Shown here: positions 38,338 through 45,176 of the stretch, piece by piece | Numbering within the stretch: the first letter of the stretch is position 1 | How the letters are laid out: the number at the start of each line of letters is the position of its first letter | Assembly: GCF_021379005.1 (NCBI RefSeq) | Contig: NZ_CP075171.1 | Span: 1,612,001 to 1,676,000, forward strand | Direction: 5' to 3' | Length of the DNA stretch: 64,000 nt | Source: Leptodesmis sichuanensis A121 | GTDB lineage: Bacteria; Cyanobacteriota; Cyanobacteriia; Leptolyngbyales; Leptolyngbyaceae | Notes under the pieces: model-generated | Told to the model about the DNA's origin: nothing | Database searches by the model: none | Seen by the model: only the letters and a program-made list of their open reading frames with translations | Translations under genes and position numbers: made by a program

Positions 38338-38610
38338 CTACCAGGGAAAATAACGGTAAATCTCTTTACGATGTAGGACACGGGCAAACGTAATTGTGTC
38401 CCTCTCTACAAATAAGCCAATACGATAGTCCCCAATCCGAATTCGATAGGCAGTTTCGTAACCTGTCAGCTTAGCCAGGTTTCTGACTTCGGCTAAGCTT
38501 GAACAACCCGGTATGGTTTCAAACGCCAATGTTTTGATCGAATCATAAACAGGCGTACTTTTAAGTGCTTTCAGATCCTTCAGAAAGCTGGGCAAATACT
38601 CGGTATTCAC
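38338..38610 (-). CDS. RelE/ParE family toxin
   Basis: 90 residues of the RelE/ParE fold: MNTEYLPSFLKDLKAL, then GCSSLAEVRNLAKLTGYETA with YRIRIGDYRIGLFVERDTI and FARVLHRKEIYRYF, the last carrying the C-terminal Arg/Tyr residues typical of ribosome-dependent RNase members. The start overlaps the stop of the antitoxin gene by 4 bp. Not tellable whether it poisons gyrase (ParE) or cuts mRNA (RelE). It lies just upstream of SEFIR copy 1 on the same strand. Confidence 0.82.
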   Translation of the reverse strand: MNTEYLPSFLKDLKALKSTPVYDSIKTLAFETIPGCSSLAEVRNLAKLTGYETAYRIRIGDYRIGLFVERDTITFARVLHRKEIYRYFPW

Positions 38611-38843
38611 GCTTCTTCTAATTCTTTAAGAGCCTCATCCAGACTGAGTGGCGTTTCATCGCGGACTTCAGCCATCGCCCGATACAATCCTTCATCTTCA
38701 AGGGCGGTCAGCAATTTTTGGTAATCGGCAAGGTCAAGGACTACTTTGCGGATTTGCCCAGAAGCATCCGTAATAAATTCTTGCGCGAAGGGATAGTCAC
38801 TGCCGGAACTATTCATGGCTGCCTGTACGGGTATTTTTGTCAT
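38607..38843 (-). CDS. antitoxin of the RelE/ParE pair
   Basis: 78 residues, acidic, upstream of and overlapping the toxin by 4 bp. A beta-strand segment (EFITDASGQIRKVVLDLADYQKLLTALED) is followed by a disordered acidic tail (LSLDEALKELEEA), the arrangement of Phd/YefM-like antitoxins and of the short antitoxins common beside cyanobacterial RelE genes. An internal ATG (residue 10) could be the start. Confidence 0.75.
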   Translation of the reverse strand: MTKIPVQAAMNSSGSDYPFAQEFITDASGQIRKVVLDLADYQKLLTALEDEGLYRAMAEVRDETPLSLDEALKELEEA

Positions 38844-39154
38844 AATCGATGCTGCCAGAATGCTAGTGAATGAAGAACTAGCTTTATCTATTGGGATGTG
38901 AATATGGGAGCGCGCTTGGAATGGACGATCCTGTGGGCACTGCCTACCCTACCGCTGTGCTGATGGCTACAAGCCTTGACCCAGGAGAAGTAGATCGATC
39001 GCCACATACCCCTAAATTTTACAGGTCTTAACGCGAGAGAAGAAACCACTCTCCGCAAACTCCCCCTTACCAATCCCCACATACTCTCCAATACCCCTTA
39101 AAAAGGGTAATTCCCCCTTAGGAGAAATCAAAGGATCAAATTTCAGAGCTGAAT
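38844..39154. other. spacer with possible GUN4 3' remnant
   Basis: 311 bp without an intact gene. On the minus strand 39012-39044 reads GFFSRVKTCKI-stop, resembling in DNA the last codons of both SEFIR-GUN4 genes (TTCTCTCGCG...GACTTGTAGACTGTAA-like), so a third GUN4 gene may have ended here. A solo palindrome ACCCCTTAAAAAGGGT at 39093-39108 resembles the ends of the DUF559 cassette. IS982 begins at 39155. Confidence 0.4.
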
Positions 39155-39467
39155 AACGTGAGTTCGGGATAAGAAAAGGGCGGAATCAATAGGCTAGAAG
39201 TAGCAAAAACTTATGAGCCTTAACCGCCCTATGTTTAGTCTAGAAGCCTTGTTTTGTCAGGTCGATGATTTCTGCCAACAGTTTGAGCCCCAATGGCAGC
39301 AGCATCTGTTGCGCAGTGGAGCCAAGCAGCGCCAGCGGGAGCGAGGCTTGGGGACGAGCGAAATCATGACCATCTTGGTCGCCTTCCACCGCCAAGGCTA
39401 CCGCAACTTCAAAACCTTCTATACCCAGCATGTCTGGGTCTACTGGCGGCGTGCCTTTCCAGGGCTA

Positions 39468-40419
39468 TAGCCCTACGAAGTGGTGTTAGGACGCTATTCT
39501 AGAGATAGAACTAGTGTCAGGAGTCACACTATGCCATCTCCCTACAGTTACGACCTTCGCTGCAAAGCGATCGAGGCCGTTGGTCGTGGTGAACGCAAAA
39601 GCGAGGTCTGCCGGATGTTGCACATCAGTCGCAACACCTTGGACTTGTGGTTGAAACGTCTGGAACAAACGGGAGATTGCCGAGCCGTAACGGGATTTCA
39701 AACCGGCAGTCGGCAAAAAATTACGGATTGGGATCGCTTTCGCGCCTTTGTCCAACAGCATGGTGGCAAGACGCAAGCGCAGATGGCTCAATTGTGGGGA
39801 GACAACGTCAGTCAACAGAACATCAGTGATGCCTTGAAAAAGATTGGGGTGAGTCGGAAAAAAAAACTTACGGCTACCGAGAACGAGATGAACTCCAGCG
39901 TCAAGCGTTCCGCGAGCAGTTGAAGACGAAATCGGCAGACGAGATTATCTATGTAGATGAAGCAGGCATCGACAATCGCGAGGATTATCCCTATGGCTAC
40001 TGCGAAATTGGACAGCGCTTTGCTGCCTTTAAATCAGGCAAACGGACGGAGCGAGTGAGTTGGATAGCGGCACTGTGTCAACGTCACCTAATTGCCCCTC
40101 TGACCTTTGAAGGCTCATGTAACCGAGACTTGTTCGAGATGTGGTTAGAGCACTGTTTGCTGCCTCAGTTGCAACCAGGTAGGGTGATTGTGATTGACAA
40201 TGCCAGTTTTCACCGCTCTCAATACATTGATGAAATCGTGGCTGCGGCAGGCTGTGAGATTTGGTATCTACCCGCCTATTCCCCTGACTTAAATCAAATT
40301 GAGCATTGGTGGTTTGTGCTCAAAAATTGGATGCGACAACGCTGGGATGAATTTGACAGTTTTCGTGACTGTGTTGATGCTGCTTTCAAATATTGTCCTA
40401 ACGTGCTTTCGTAGGGCTA
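39468..40419 (+). mobile_element. IS630-family element, 952 bp, in IS982
   Basis: Ends TAGCCCTACGAA at both termini in inverted orientation, followed inward by a shared GTTAGGAC. Flanked by a duplicated TA (39466-39467 and 40420-40421), the signature target of the IS630/Tc1 group. The insertion point is in the codons joining FPGL and VSDN of the IS982 transposase. Confidence 0.9.
39531..40414 (+). CDS. IS630 transposase, made by -1 frameshift
   Basis: Two frames: 39531-39923 (helix-turn-helix domains, [35 protein letters not shown]) and a catalytic part ending 40414 with [24 protein letters not shown] and [16 protein letters not shown] (DDE). They join at nine A (39858-39866): a -1 slip there yields [19 protein letters not shown], the normal IS630 sequence. 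Therefore likely functional through programmed frameshifting, although a simple mutation cannot be excluded. Confidence 0.82.
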
Positions 40420-41072
40420 TAGTTAGTGACAATCGCTTCGTCGAGTGGATGCCCTCGGTCCTTTTCCCCTTGTGCGCTTACTTGCGCACCTGTTTGGGGC
40501 GATGTAGTGGCATTAGCTTTGTCGATTCCACCAGCCTCAAGGTGTGTCATAACCGCCGCATCAAAGGTCACAAGGTGTTTGACGGGTTAGCTGCACGCGG
40601 TAAGACCTCAGTCGATTGGTTCTTTGGCTTCAAGTTGCACTTCGTGGTCAACGATCGCGGGGAGTTGCTCAATGTCATGCTGACTCCTGGCAATATCGAT
40701 GACCGCAAGCCCCTGCCCAAGCTACTCAAACGTTTAGTGGGCAAAGTGTTTGGGGATAAAGGGTATCTCTCCGCTCCCCTGGCATTGCATCTGTGGAAGA
40801 CATTGAGTGTGCAACTCATCACCCGCCTGCGACGCGGCATGAAGGGGCGACTGATGCCACTGATTGACCGCCTGTTACTGCGGCGTCGTGCCATTGTGGA
40901 GTCGGTGATTGACCAACTCAAGAACATTTCCCAAATTGAGCATTCCCGCCATCGCTCCCCCGTCAATTTCCTGGTCAATCTGGTTTGTGGGTTGATTGCC
41001 TATTGTCATCAGCCCAAGAAACCCTCTCTGGCGCTTGACCTTCATCTGCCTCCCGCTTAACCCGAACTCACG

Positions 41073-41388
41073 TTTTCATATTGATCATATTGTCCCCGTA
41101 GTCGCAGGTGGGGAGACAACGGCTGACAATTTAGCCCTTGCTTGCGTATCCTGTTCTCTCCGTAAGGGGGCGAGGCAGGAGCTTGAGGATTTGGAGACAG
41201 GTGAAACGGTTTCTGTGTTTAATCCTCGGCAGCAGGACTGGAAGCAGCATTTTGCCTGGAATGGTGTAGAAATGGTTGGATTGACACCTACAGGACGAGC
41301 GACCATTACAGCCCTTAACTTGAATCGCGAAACGATGTTGGCAATTCGGGCTGAGGAGGAATTGCTGGGTCGCCATCCTCCACTCTAA
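41073..41388 (+). pseudogene. 5'-truncated HNH endonuclease gene, copy A
   Basis: Begins in frame at FHIDHIVPVVAGGETTADNL, so the first 33 codons with the CEYC zinc pair are absent; IS982 takes their place. The remaining sequence is nearly identical to the intact copy at 44371-44784, ending LLGRHPPL. It is open from inside IS982 (40996), but without the first zinc-binding pair activity is improbable. Confidence 0.82.
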
Positions 41389-41391
41389 AAT

Positions 41392-41601
41392 TGTTCCACA
41401 GAAGATAACATTGGCTTTTGCCTGGTTCATTGCCGCTACAATTTTTTCCTCAAATCGCTCTCCTCCCACAATACGCTCAGTATCAATCCAGGTGGTCACA
41501 CCCTTAGCTTCAAGCTGGTCGGAGATAGCCTTCACGATCGAGAAATCTTTTGTATTATGTGAAAGAAACACATAGGACTCAGACCGAACAGGCGCAGGCA
41601 T
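41392..41601 (-). pseudogene. truncated TIR domain gene, copy A
   Basis: From ATG 41601 the frame gives MPAPVRSESYVFLSHNTKDF, GVTTWIDTERIVGGERFEE and NQAKANVIFCG, i.e. the first about 68 residues of a TIR domain (strands A to C). Beyond that the frame runs on antisense to the HNH gene and no longer resembles TIR. The catalytic Glu of NADase TIR domains would lie after the break and is missing. Nearly identical to copy B. Confidence 0.75.
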
Positions 41602-41707
41602 TGATCCTCCCTCATTTTTAAGACTTTACGTTAATCGGTGCATCCAGAACATGATGACTTCCTCTGACACTTGCTCCTCCAGTAAGACTTGAGTAGGTTT
41701 GCGATCG

Positions 41708-41713
41708 ATTATA
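41708..41713 (-). promoter_or_regulatory. -10 box of TIR remnant A
   Basis: TATAAT on the minus strand about 107 bp before the TIR ATG, at the same place in the shared leader as in the three sister loci. Sequence upstream of it has diverged, so the promoter may be incomplete. Confidence 0.45.
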
Positions 41714-41730
41714 TCCCCCCGCCAAAATTG

Positions 41731-42286
41731 CTAGTCTCCGCTAATTTCAACTAAAGCTTCACCAGATCGTAAAAGCTCAAGTGCCTCTGGCAAAGTAACA
41801 CTCAAAATTTCTCGCAGTCGAGCATTTGAGGTGTTACCGCAGGTCAACCAGATAATTTGCGGCGGTGAGCCAAGACGATCAACTAGATCAACAAAATCAC
41901 TATCTTTAGTCATGAAACCCACTTTCCGCCCTTTAAGTGTCACACTCAAACATTTAACCCTGAAAGCCTTGCTGAGCAAAGAATATGAGGCTATTAGTTC
42001 GCATGAACCATTAGAGCGCAGTTGAGAATAGATGCTGTTTATTGAGATAAATCTCTGGCCAAGGCTTCTGGGAGTCCGTGGCTGCGTCGTTAATCCCTGA
42101 TGTGCCAGTTGAAAGTGCGGAATGTGGGATGAAAATAACGCCTTGAGCTTTTGCTGCCTCAAAGATTTCAGGATCTTCAGCGTCTCTCAAACCAATATCC
42201 CGTAAAGCTAATGCTGTTACTCCAAAAGTGCTGCTAATCCAAGTTGCGATCGCAGGAGACAACTGTGCGTCTACCCAAATTTTCAT
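41731..42286 (-). pseudogene. DUF5615 PIN-like toxin gene broken by a MITE
   Basis: Encodes MKIWVDAQLSPAIATWISST and on to EAAKAQGVIF (from 42286), then is interrupted at 42128-41918, then resumes MTKDSDFVDLVDRLGSPPQI, WLTCGNTSNARLREI to the end at 41731. Removing the 211-bp insert and one ATGAAA copy restores AQGVIFMTKDSDFVDL, the expected DUF5615 core with the PIN-type acidic residues (D6, D in KDSDF). DUF5615 proteins are predicted nuclease toxins paired with DUF433. Start overlaps the DUF433 stop by 4 bp. Confidence 0.85.
41918..42128. mobile_element. 211-bp MITE in the DUF5615 gene
   Basis: Imperfect inverted ends beginning CCCACTTTCCGCCCTTT (41918) and, from the other end, CCCACATTCCGCACTTT (42128), with TGxCACA continuing inward. 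Flanked by a perfect 6-bp duplication ATGAAA at 41912-41917 and 42129-42134. No coding capacity, so it must be mobilised in trans by a transposase not present in this window. Confidence 0.87.
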
Positions 42287-42507
42287 GCGACCAGCACTGG
42301 ATGATTCAGCTTCCGTGAGGCATATAGAAGTGCGGCCTTCAAATCATTGGCCTCTAAGTCAGGCATCTCTTCCAAGATTTGCTCAGCACTCAGTCCAGCC
42401 GCAAATAAATCCAGTACATCCGAGACTCTAATTCTCATGCCACGAATGCAAGGGCGACCACCACATTGGTTTGGATTAACTGTGATTCTTTTAGGCAAAT
42501 CTGACAT
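42283..42507 (-). CDS. DUF433 domain antitoxin-like protein
   Basis: 74 residues with the DUF433 winged-helix pattern: RITVNPNQCGGRPCIRGMRI then VSDVLDLFAAGLSAEQILEEMPDLEANDLKAALLYA. DUF433 proteins are the usual upstream partner of DUF5615 PIN-like toxins and probably neutralise and autoregulate them. Here its partner, overlapping by 4 bp, is disrupted by a MITE, so this may be an orphan antitoxin. Confidence 0.85.
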   Translation of the reverse strand: MSDLPKRITVNPNQCGGRPCIRGMRIRVSDVLDLFAAGLSAEQILEEMPDLEANDLKAALLYASRKLNHPVLVA

Positions 42508-42665
42508 CAGGCTTTACTCCACGATAAATCTTGATCCCGCCTTTGGTTCATGCTACTACTCCCCAAACAAATCTTGATGAAAGGCTGAAAATAGGAGATG
42601 TTACACGTATTGACACACAAGGTTGTAACCATAGGGCGCTGTTAGCGTTAGCGTAACGCACCGAT

Positions 42666-43946
42666 CTAATGGGAATAACCTCTCGTGTCATTACAGTTAC
42701 AGTCTACAAGTCTCTGCGCGAGAGAAGAGAACCCCAGTGCACCCACACGATCACGCCCAACGAAACCAACCCCCAAAACGGACGAAAGACGCAAAAAGAC
42801 GCAATAAGGGATGTGGCCATTTGGTGCTGAGATGTCAAAAGTTAATTCTGAGTAACTTTTCGATATGCATGAGGTGTATTTCTTCAAACTTAAACTTTTG
42901 GCCGATATATGATCCAGGCCGCTCCACTCAAAATGCTTCATCCAGCCTACTGCTTCACCAAACTTTTCCCAATGGCTATTGTATTGGGTAGGGCTACCAC
43001 ATTCCTGCCAGATTTTCTTCTGGACGCTAAAGCCAAATTTGCCTTGACTGTGGGTGACCCACAGGTGATCAATGGTACGCAGGTCAGTACAGGGAAAGTT
43101 TTGGATGTCTTCCACCCTTAGCCAACCTTTCGCTTGTCGGCCCATGACTTCGCACATGCGGTCTGCGGTTTCCTGATCCGCTTCTTTCCACTTTCCAGCC
43201 TTCAGTAGATCTCTCAAGCGGGTGTAGTCTACCCCTTTCTCAGAGGCAAGCTGGGTTTGAGCTGTCTGCTGCCGTTGTCGCTCCGCTGCCTCAGCTTCCT
43301 GTTGTTTCAAAAGTTCAGCTTGTCGTTGTCGTTCCCGTTCTGCCTGAGCTTCCGCTTCCTTCTCAGTTGGTAGTTGCTCGGTTTCTCTGTCTATTGTTTT
43401 TAATTTTTTAAGTGATCCTATTTTTTTGGGCGTGACATACGGTTGATTCGTGAGCAGCCTGTATAGATCCTGATAACCCCCATCTTCCTTCAAGCGTTGT
43501 TCATTGTTATCCAAATTGAATAAGTCATAGCCAGAGAGATCAAAATAAGAAGTACGAATGCCATCAGGAATAATGGCTATATTAGGAGTGTCAAAGAAAA
43601 TTGGGTAAAACTTGGGATTCCTTCCCTGAGAATCATGGAGCCTCCCCATAATCAGGGTTGATTCCCAGGTGACTCCCAATCCTTTGTTGACTTTTTCTTT
43701 ACCCCGATAGCGTCGATAGTACCTTTCGGTACAAACAATCAGAACAAAGTCTGATTCATCAATTTGATCAAGCATCCAGCGATCCCAGTTGTCGGGTGAT
43801 TGCACAAACTGGTCGATCGTACAGTCAATGCCGTCATCTCGGAGCGCTTGCGCCAGGTGATAAACCTTATCTTTGTGCTCTTTCGAGTCCCAACTATAGC
43901 TGATAAACACTTTGATCGCGTCCTCTGCCACCTGCTTCTCCGGCAA
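42666..43946 (-). CDS. SEFIR-GUN4 fusion protein, copy 2
   Basis: 426 residues. SEFIR domain (about 9-170) almost identical to copy 1, with KVFISYSWDSKEHKDKVYHL and WDRWMLDQIDESDFVLIVC; a longer coiled-coil linker rich in Glu/Gln/Arg (about 185-245: EAEAQAERERQRQAELLKQQ); GUN4 domain (about 250-426) with LRDLLKAGKWKEADQETADR, PCTDLRTIDHLWVTHSQGKF and SYSELTFDISAPNGHIP. Starts with TTG 43946. The GUN4 part shares only about half its residues with copy 1 and carries an insert around HISAKSLSLKKY. Its C-terminal DNA also reads LFSRAETCRL-stop in another frame. Confidence 0.85.
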   Translation of the reverse strand: MPEKQVAEDAIKVFISYSWDSKEHKDKVYHLAQALRDDGIDCTIDQFVQSPDNWDRWMLDQIDESDFVLIVCTERYYRRYRGKEKVNKGLGVTWESTLIMGRLHDSQGRNPKFYPIFFDTPNIAIIPDGIRTSYFDLSGYDLFNLDNNEQRLKEDGGYQDLYRLLTNQPYVTPKKIGSLKKLKTIDRETEQLPTEKEAEAQAERERQRQAELLKQQEAEAAERQRQQTAQTQLASEKGVDYTRLRDLLKAGKWKEADQETADRMCEVMGRQAKGWLRVEDIQNFPCTDLRTIDHLWVTHSQGKFGFSVQKKIWQECGSPTQYNSHWEKFGEAVGWMKHFEWSGLDHISAKSLSLKKYTSCISKSYSELTFDISAPNGHIPYCVFLRLSSVLGVGFVGRDRVGALGFSSLAQRLVDCNCNDTRGYSH

Positions 43947-44052
43947 GACTTGAGTGGGTTTGTGTCAATTATAGTCTCCCTCCACCGCTTAAAAGAACTG
44001 CCACCGTGCTGGTAGTCTGGACGGCGGTATGCATTGCAGGGTAAAAATTCCC
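43380..44052. repeat. segmental duplication, SEFIR region copy 2
   Basis: Nearly identical to 37660-38335, direct orientation. Includes the SEFIR coding part, start, leader, TATAAT and about 80 bp upstream, ending near AAATTCCCT. Same duplication boundary behaviour as copy 1: identity falls at the linker. Confidence 0.8.
43968..43973 (-). promoter_or_regulatory. -10 box of SEFIR-GUN4 copy 2
   Basis: TATAAT on the minus strand, 22 bp before the TTG start. Position and surrounding leader are the same as in the sister loci. The predicted leader is very short (about 15 nt), so translation of this copy may start on a near-leaderless mRNA. Confidence 0.6.
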
Positions 44053-44160
44053 TGCCTGATACCATTCGGACAGGAGAAGGATCCGCAAGTCTTTGACGAA
44101 GATGGGTCTTCGCTTACACTAAGGATATAAAGACAATTGCCAATCAGACCACCTGAATTT

Positions 44161-44370
44161 ATGCCCGAAGTGATTGAGATCCCGATTGAATTAACCCGAT
44201 TTCAACTTCCCCAAGGGGTTCAGGCACGCTTGCAGTTCTTATTGGATTGTCAGGATGAAGGAAAACCCCTGTCTCAAGCAGAACAACAAGAGGCAGAGGG
44301 GTTAGTTGAGTTGGCGGAATTTTTGTCTCTATTGCGTTTGCGGTCAACCCGAGTCACGAAGCAAGCCTAG
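44161..44370 (+). CDS. small acidic protein preceding an HNH gene
   Basis: 69 residues from ATG 44161 (an in-frame start at 44137 is less likely). Sequence MPEVIEIPIELTRFQLPQGV then LQFLLDCQDEGKPLSQAEQQ and EAEGLVELAEFLSLLRLRST: helical, acidic. Stop is followed immediately by the ATG of the HNH gene, so the two are translationally coupled. It matches a small partner often seen before cyanobacterial HNH genes, possibly an antitoxin-like or inhibitor protein; function unproven. Confidence 0.72.
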   Translation: MPEVIEIPIELTRFQLPQGVQARLQFLLDCQDEGKPLSQAEQQEAEGLVELAEFLSLLRLRSTRVTKQA

Positions 44371-44784
44371 ATGACAACCATTCCAGCGTCCCTGCGTCGA
44401 TTGGTGATTGAGAGAGCCAATAACCGCTGCGAATATTGCGGAATCTCTCAGATAGGGCAAGTCGCTACTTTTCATATTGATCATATTGTCCCCGTAGTCG
44501 CAGGTGGGGAGACAACGGCTGACAATTTAGCCCTTGCTTGCGTATCCTGTTCTCTCCGTAAGGGGGCGAGGCAGGAGCTTGAGGATTTGGAGACAGGTGA
44601 AACGGTTTCTGTGTTTAATCCTCGGCAGCAGGACTGGAAGCAGCATTTTGCCTGGAATGGTGTAGAGATGGTTGGGTTGACACCTACAGGACGAGCGACC
44701 ATTACAGCCCTTAACTTGAATCGCGAAACGATGTTGGCAATTCGGGCTGAGGAGGAATTGCTGGGTCGCCATCCTCCACTCTAA
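44371..44784 (+). CDS. HNH endonuclease, intact copy B
   Basis: 137 residues. Beta-beta-alpha metal nuclease: CEYC zinc pair (21-24), FHIDHIVPVVAGGETTADNLAL with catalytic HIDH, and second pair in CVSCSLRKG. Stand-alone HNH proteins of this length are common in cyanobacterial accessory DNA. Coupled to the 69-residue gene before it. Its last bases meet a truncated TIR gene on the other strand. Copy A (41073-41388) is the same gene with its start lost. Confidence 0.88.
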   Translation: MTTIPASLRRLVIERANNRCEYCGISQIGQVATFHIDHIVPVVAGGETTADNLALACVSCSLRKGARQELEDLETGETVSVFNPRQQDWKQHFAWNGVEMVGLTPTGRATITALNLNRETMLAIRAEEELLGRHPPL

Positions 44785-45012
44785 AATTGTTCCACAGAAG
44801 ATAACATTGGCTTTTGCCTGGTTCATTGCCGCTACAATTTTTTCCTCAAATCGCTCTCCTCCCACAATACGCTCAGTATCAATCCAGGTGGTCACACCCT
44901 TAGCTTCAAGCTGGTCGGAGATAGCCTTCACGATCGAGAAATCTTTTGTATTATGTGAAAGAAACACATAGGACTCAGACCGAACAGGCGCAGGCATTAA
45001 TCCTCCCTCATT
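44469..45012. repeat. HNH/TIR duplicated block, copy B
   Basis: Pairs with 41073-41616, offset 3396. Identity begins at TTTTCATATTG inside the HNH gene, exactly where copy A is cut by IS982, and runs through the TIR start. It lies 0.5 kb from SEFIR copy 2. Confidence 0.85.
44788..44997 (-). pseudogene. truncated TIR domain gene, copy B
   Basis: Same content as copy A: ATG 44997, FLSHNTKDFSIVKAISDQLE, GVTTWIDTERIVGG and KANVIFCG, then loss of TIR similarity where it meets the HNH gene. Only strands A to C of a TIR fold remain, without the NADase Glu. The identical break in both copies shows that truncation preceded duplication. Confidence 0.75.
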
Positions 45013-45102
45013 TTCCAGGTTTTACCTTAATCGGTGCCTCCAGAACATCATGACTTCCTCCGCCACCTGCTCCTCCGGCAAGAATTGAGTGGGTTTGCAC
45101 CA

Positions 45103-45108
45103 ATTATA
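45103..45108 (-). promoter_or_regulatory. -10 box of TIR remnant B
   Basis: TATAAT on the minus strand with TTCTTTTAAG upstream, as in both SEFIR genes. The leader downstream reads TTGCCGGAGGAGCAGGTGGC, i.e. the SEFIR start codons, then diverges and stops (LPEEQVAEEVMMFWRHRLR-stop) before the TIR ATG. Confidence 0.6.
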
Positions 45109-45176
45109 GTCTCCCCCGAAAGCTTAAAAGAACGGCTTGCTTGGGGGTGACTTGGGCGATCGCAAAGCGTTTACAG

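Larger units (their letters stand above)
39213..41060 (+). pseudogene. IS982 transposase gene split by IS630
   Basis: Two exact halves. 39213-39467 encodes the N terminus (MSLNRPMFSLEALFCQVDDF to RRAFPGL) and 40422-41060 the rest ([20 protein letters not shown] on to the end). Removing 39468-40421 (IS630 plus one TA) rejoins the frame as [13 protein letters not shown], the expected IS982 sequence. Catalytic motifs in the second half include [23 protein letters not shown] and [12 protein letters not shown] (DDE). Disrupted only by the insertion; no other decay seen. Confidence 0.88.
39155..41074 (+). mobile_element. IS982-family element interrupted by IS630
   Basis: Inverted ends AACGTGAGTTCGGGATAAG (39155-39173) and the complement of 41056-41074 (AACGTGAGTTCGGGTTAAG), 18 of 19 matching. 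Without the nested IS630 it would be 966 bp, normal for IS982. Its right end abuts an HNH gene that is missing its first 99 bp, while its left flank is unrelated to that gene, so a deletion or recombination occurred on one side. Confidence 0.85.
41073..41616. repeat. HNH/TIR duplicated block, copy A
   Basis: Almost base-for-base identical to 44469-45012 (constant offset 3396) with only scattered differences. It holds the 3' part of an HNH gene on the plus strand and the 5' part of a TIR gene on the minus strand. Homology continues more weakly to about 41715. The left edge coincides with the end of IS982. Confidence 0.85.

Noticed and set aside
41131-41398. C-terminal extension of the TIR remnant frame
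   Set aside because: This part is the complement of the HNH gene and is not TIR-like, so the TIR entry stops at the break. The same holds at 44527-44790.
42737-43121. Plus-strand frames of 84 and 70 codons opposite SEFIR-GUN4 copy 2
   Set aside because: Antisense to the GUN4 coding region.
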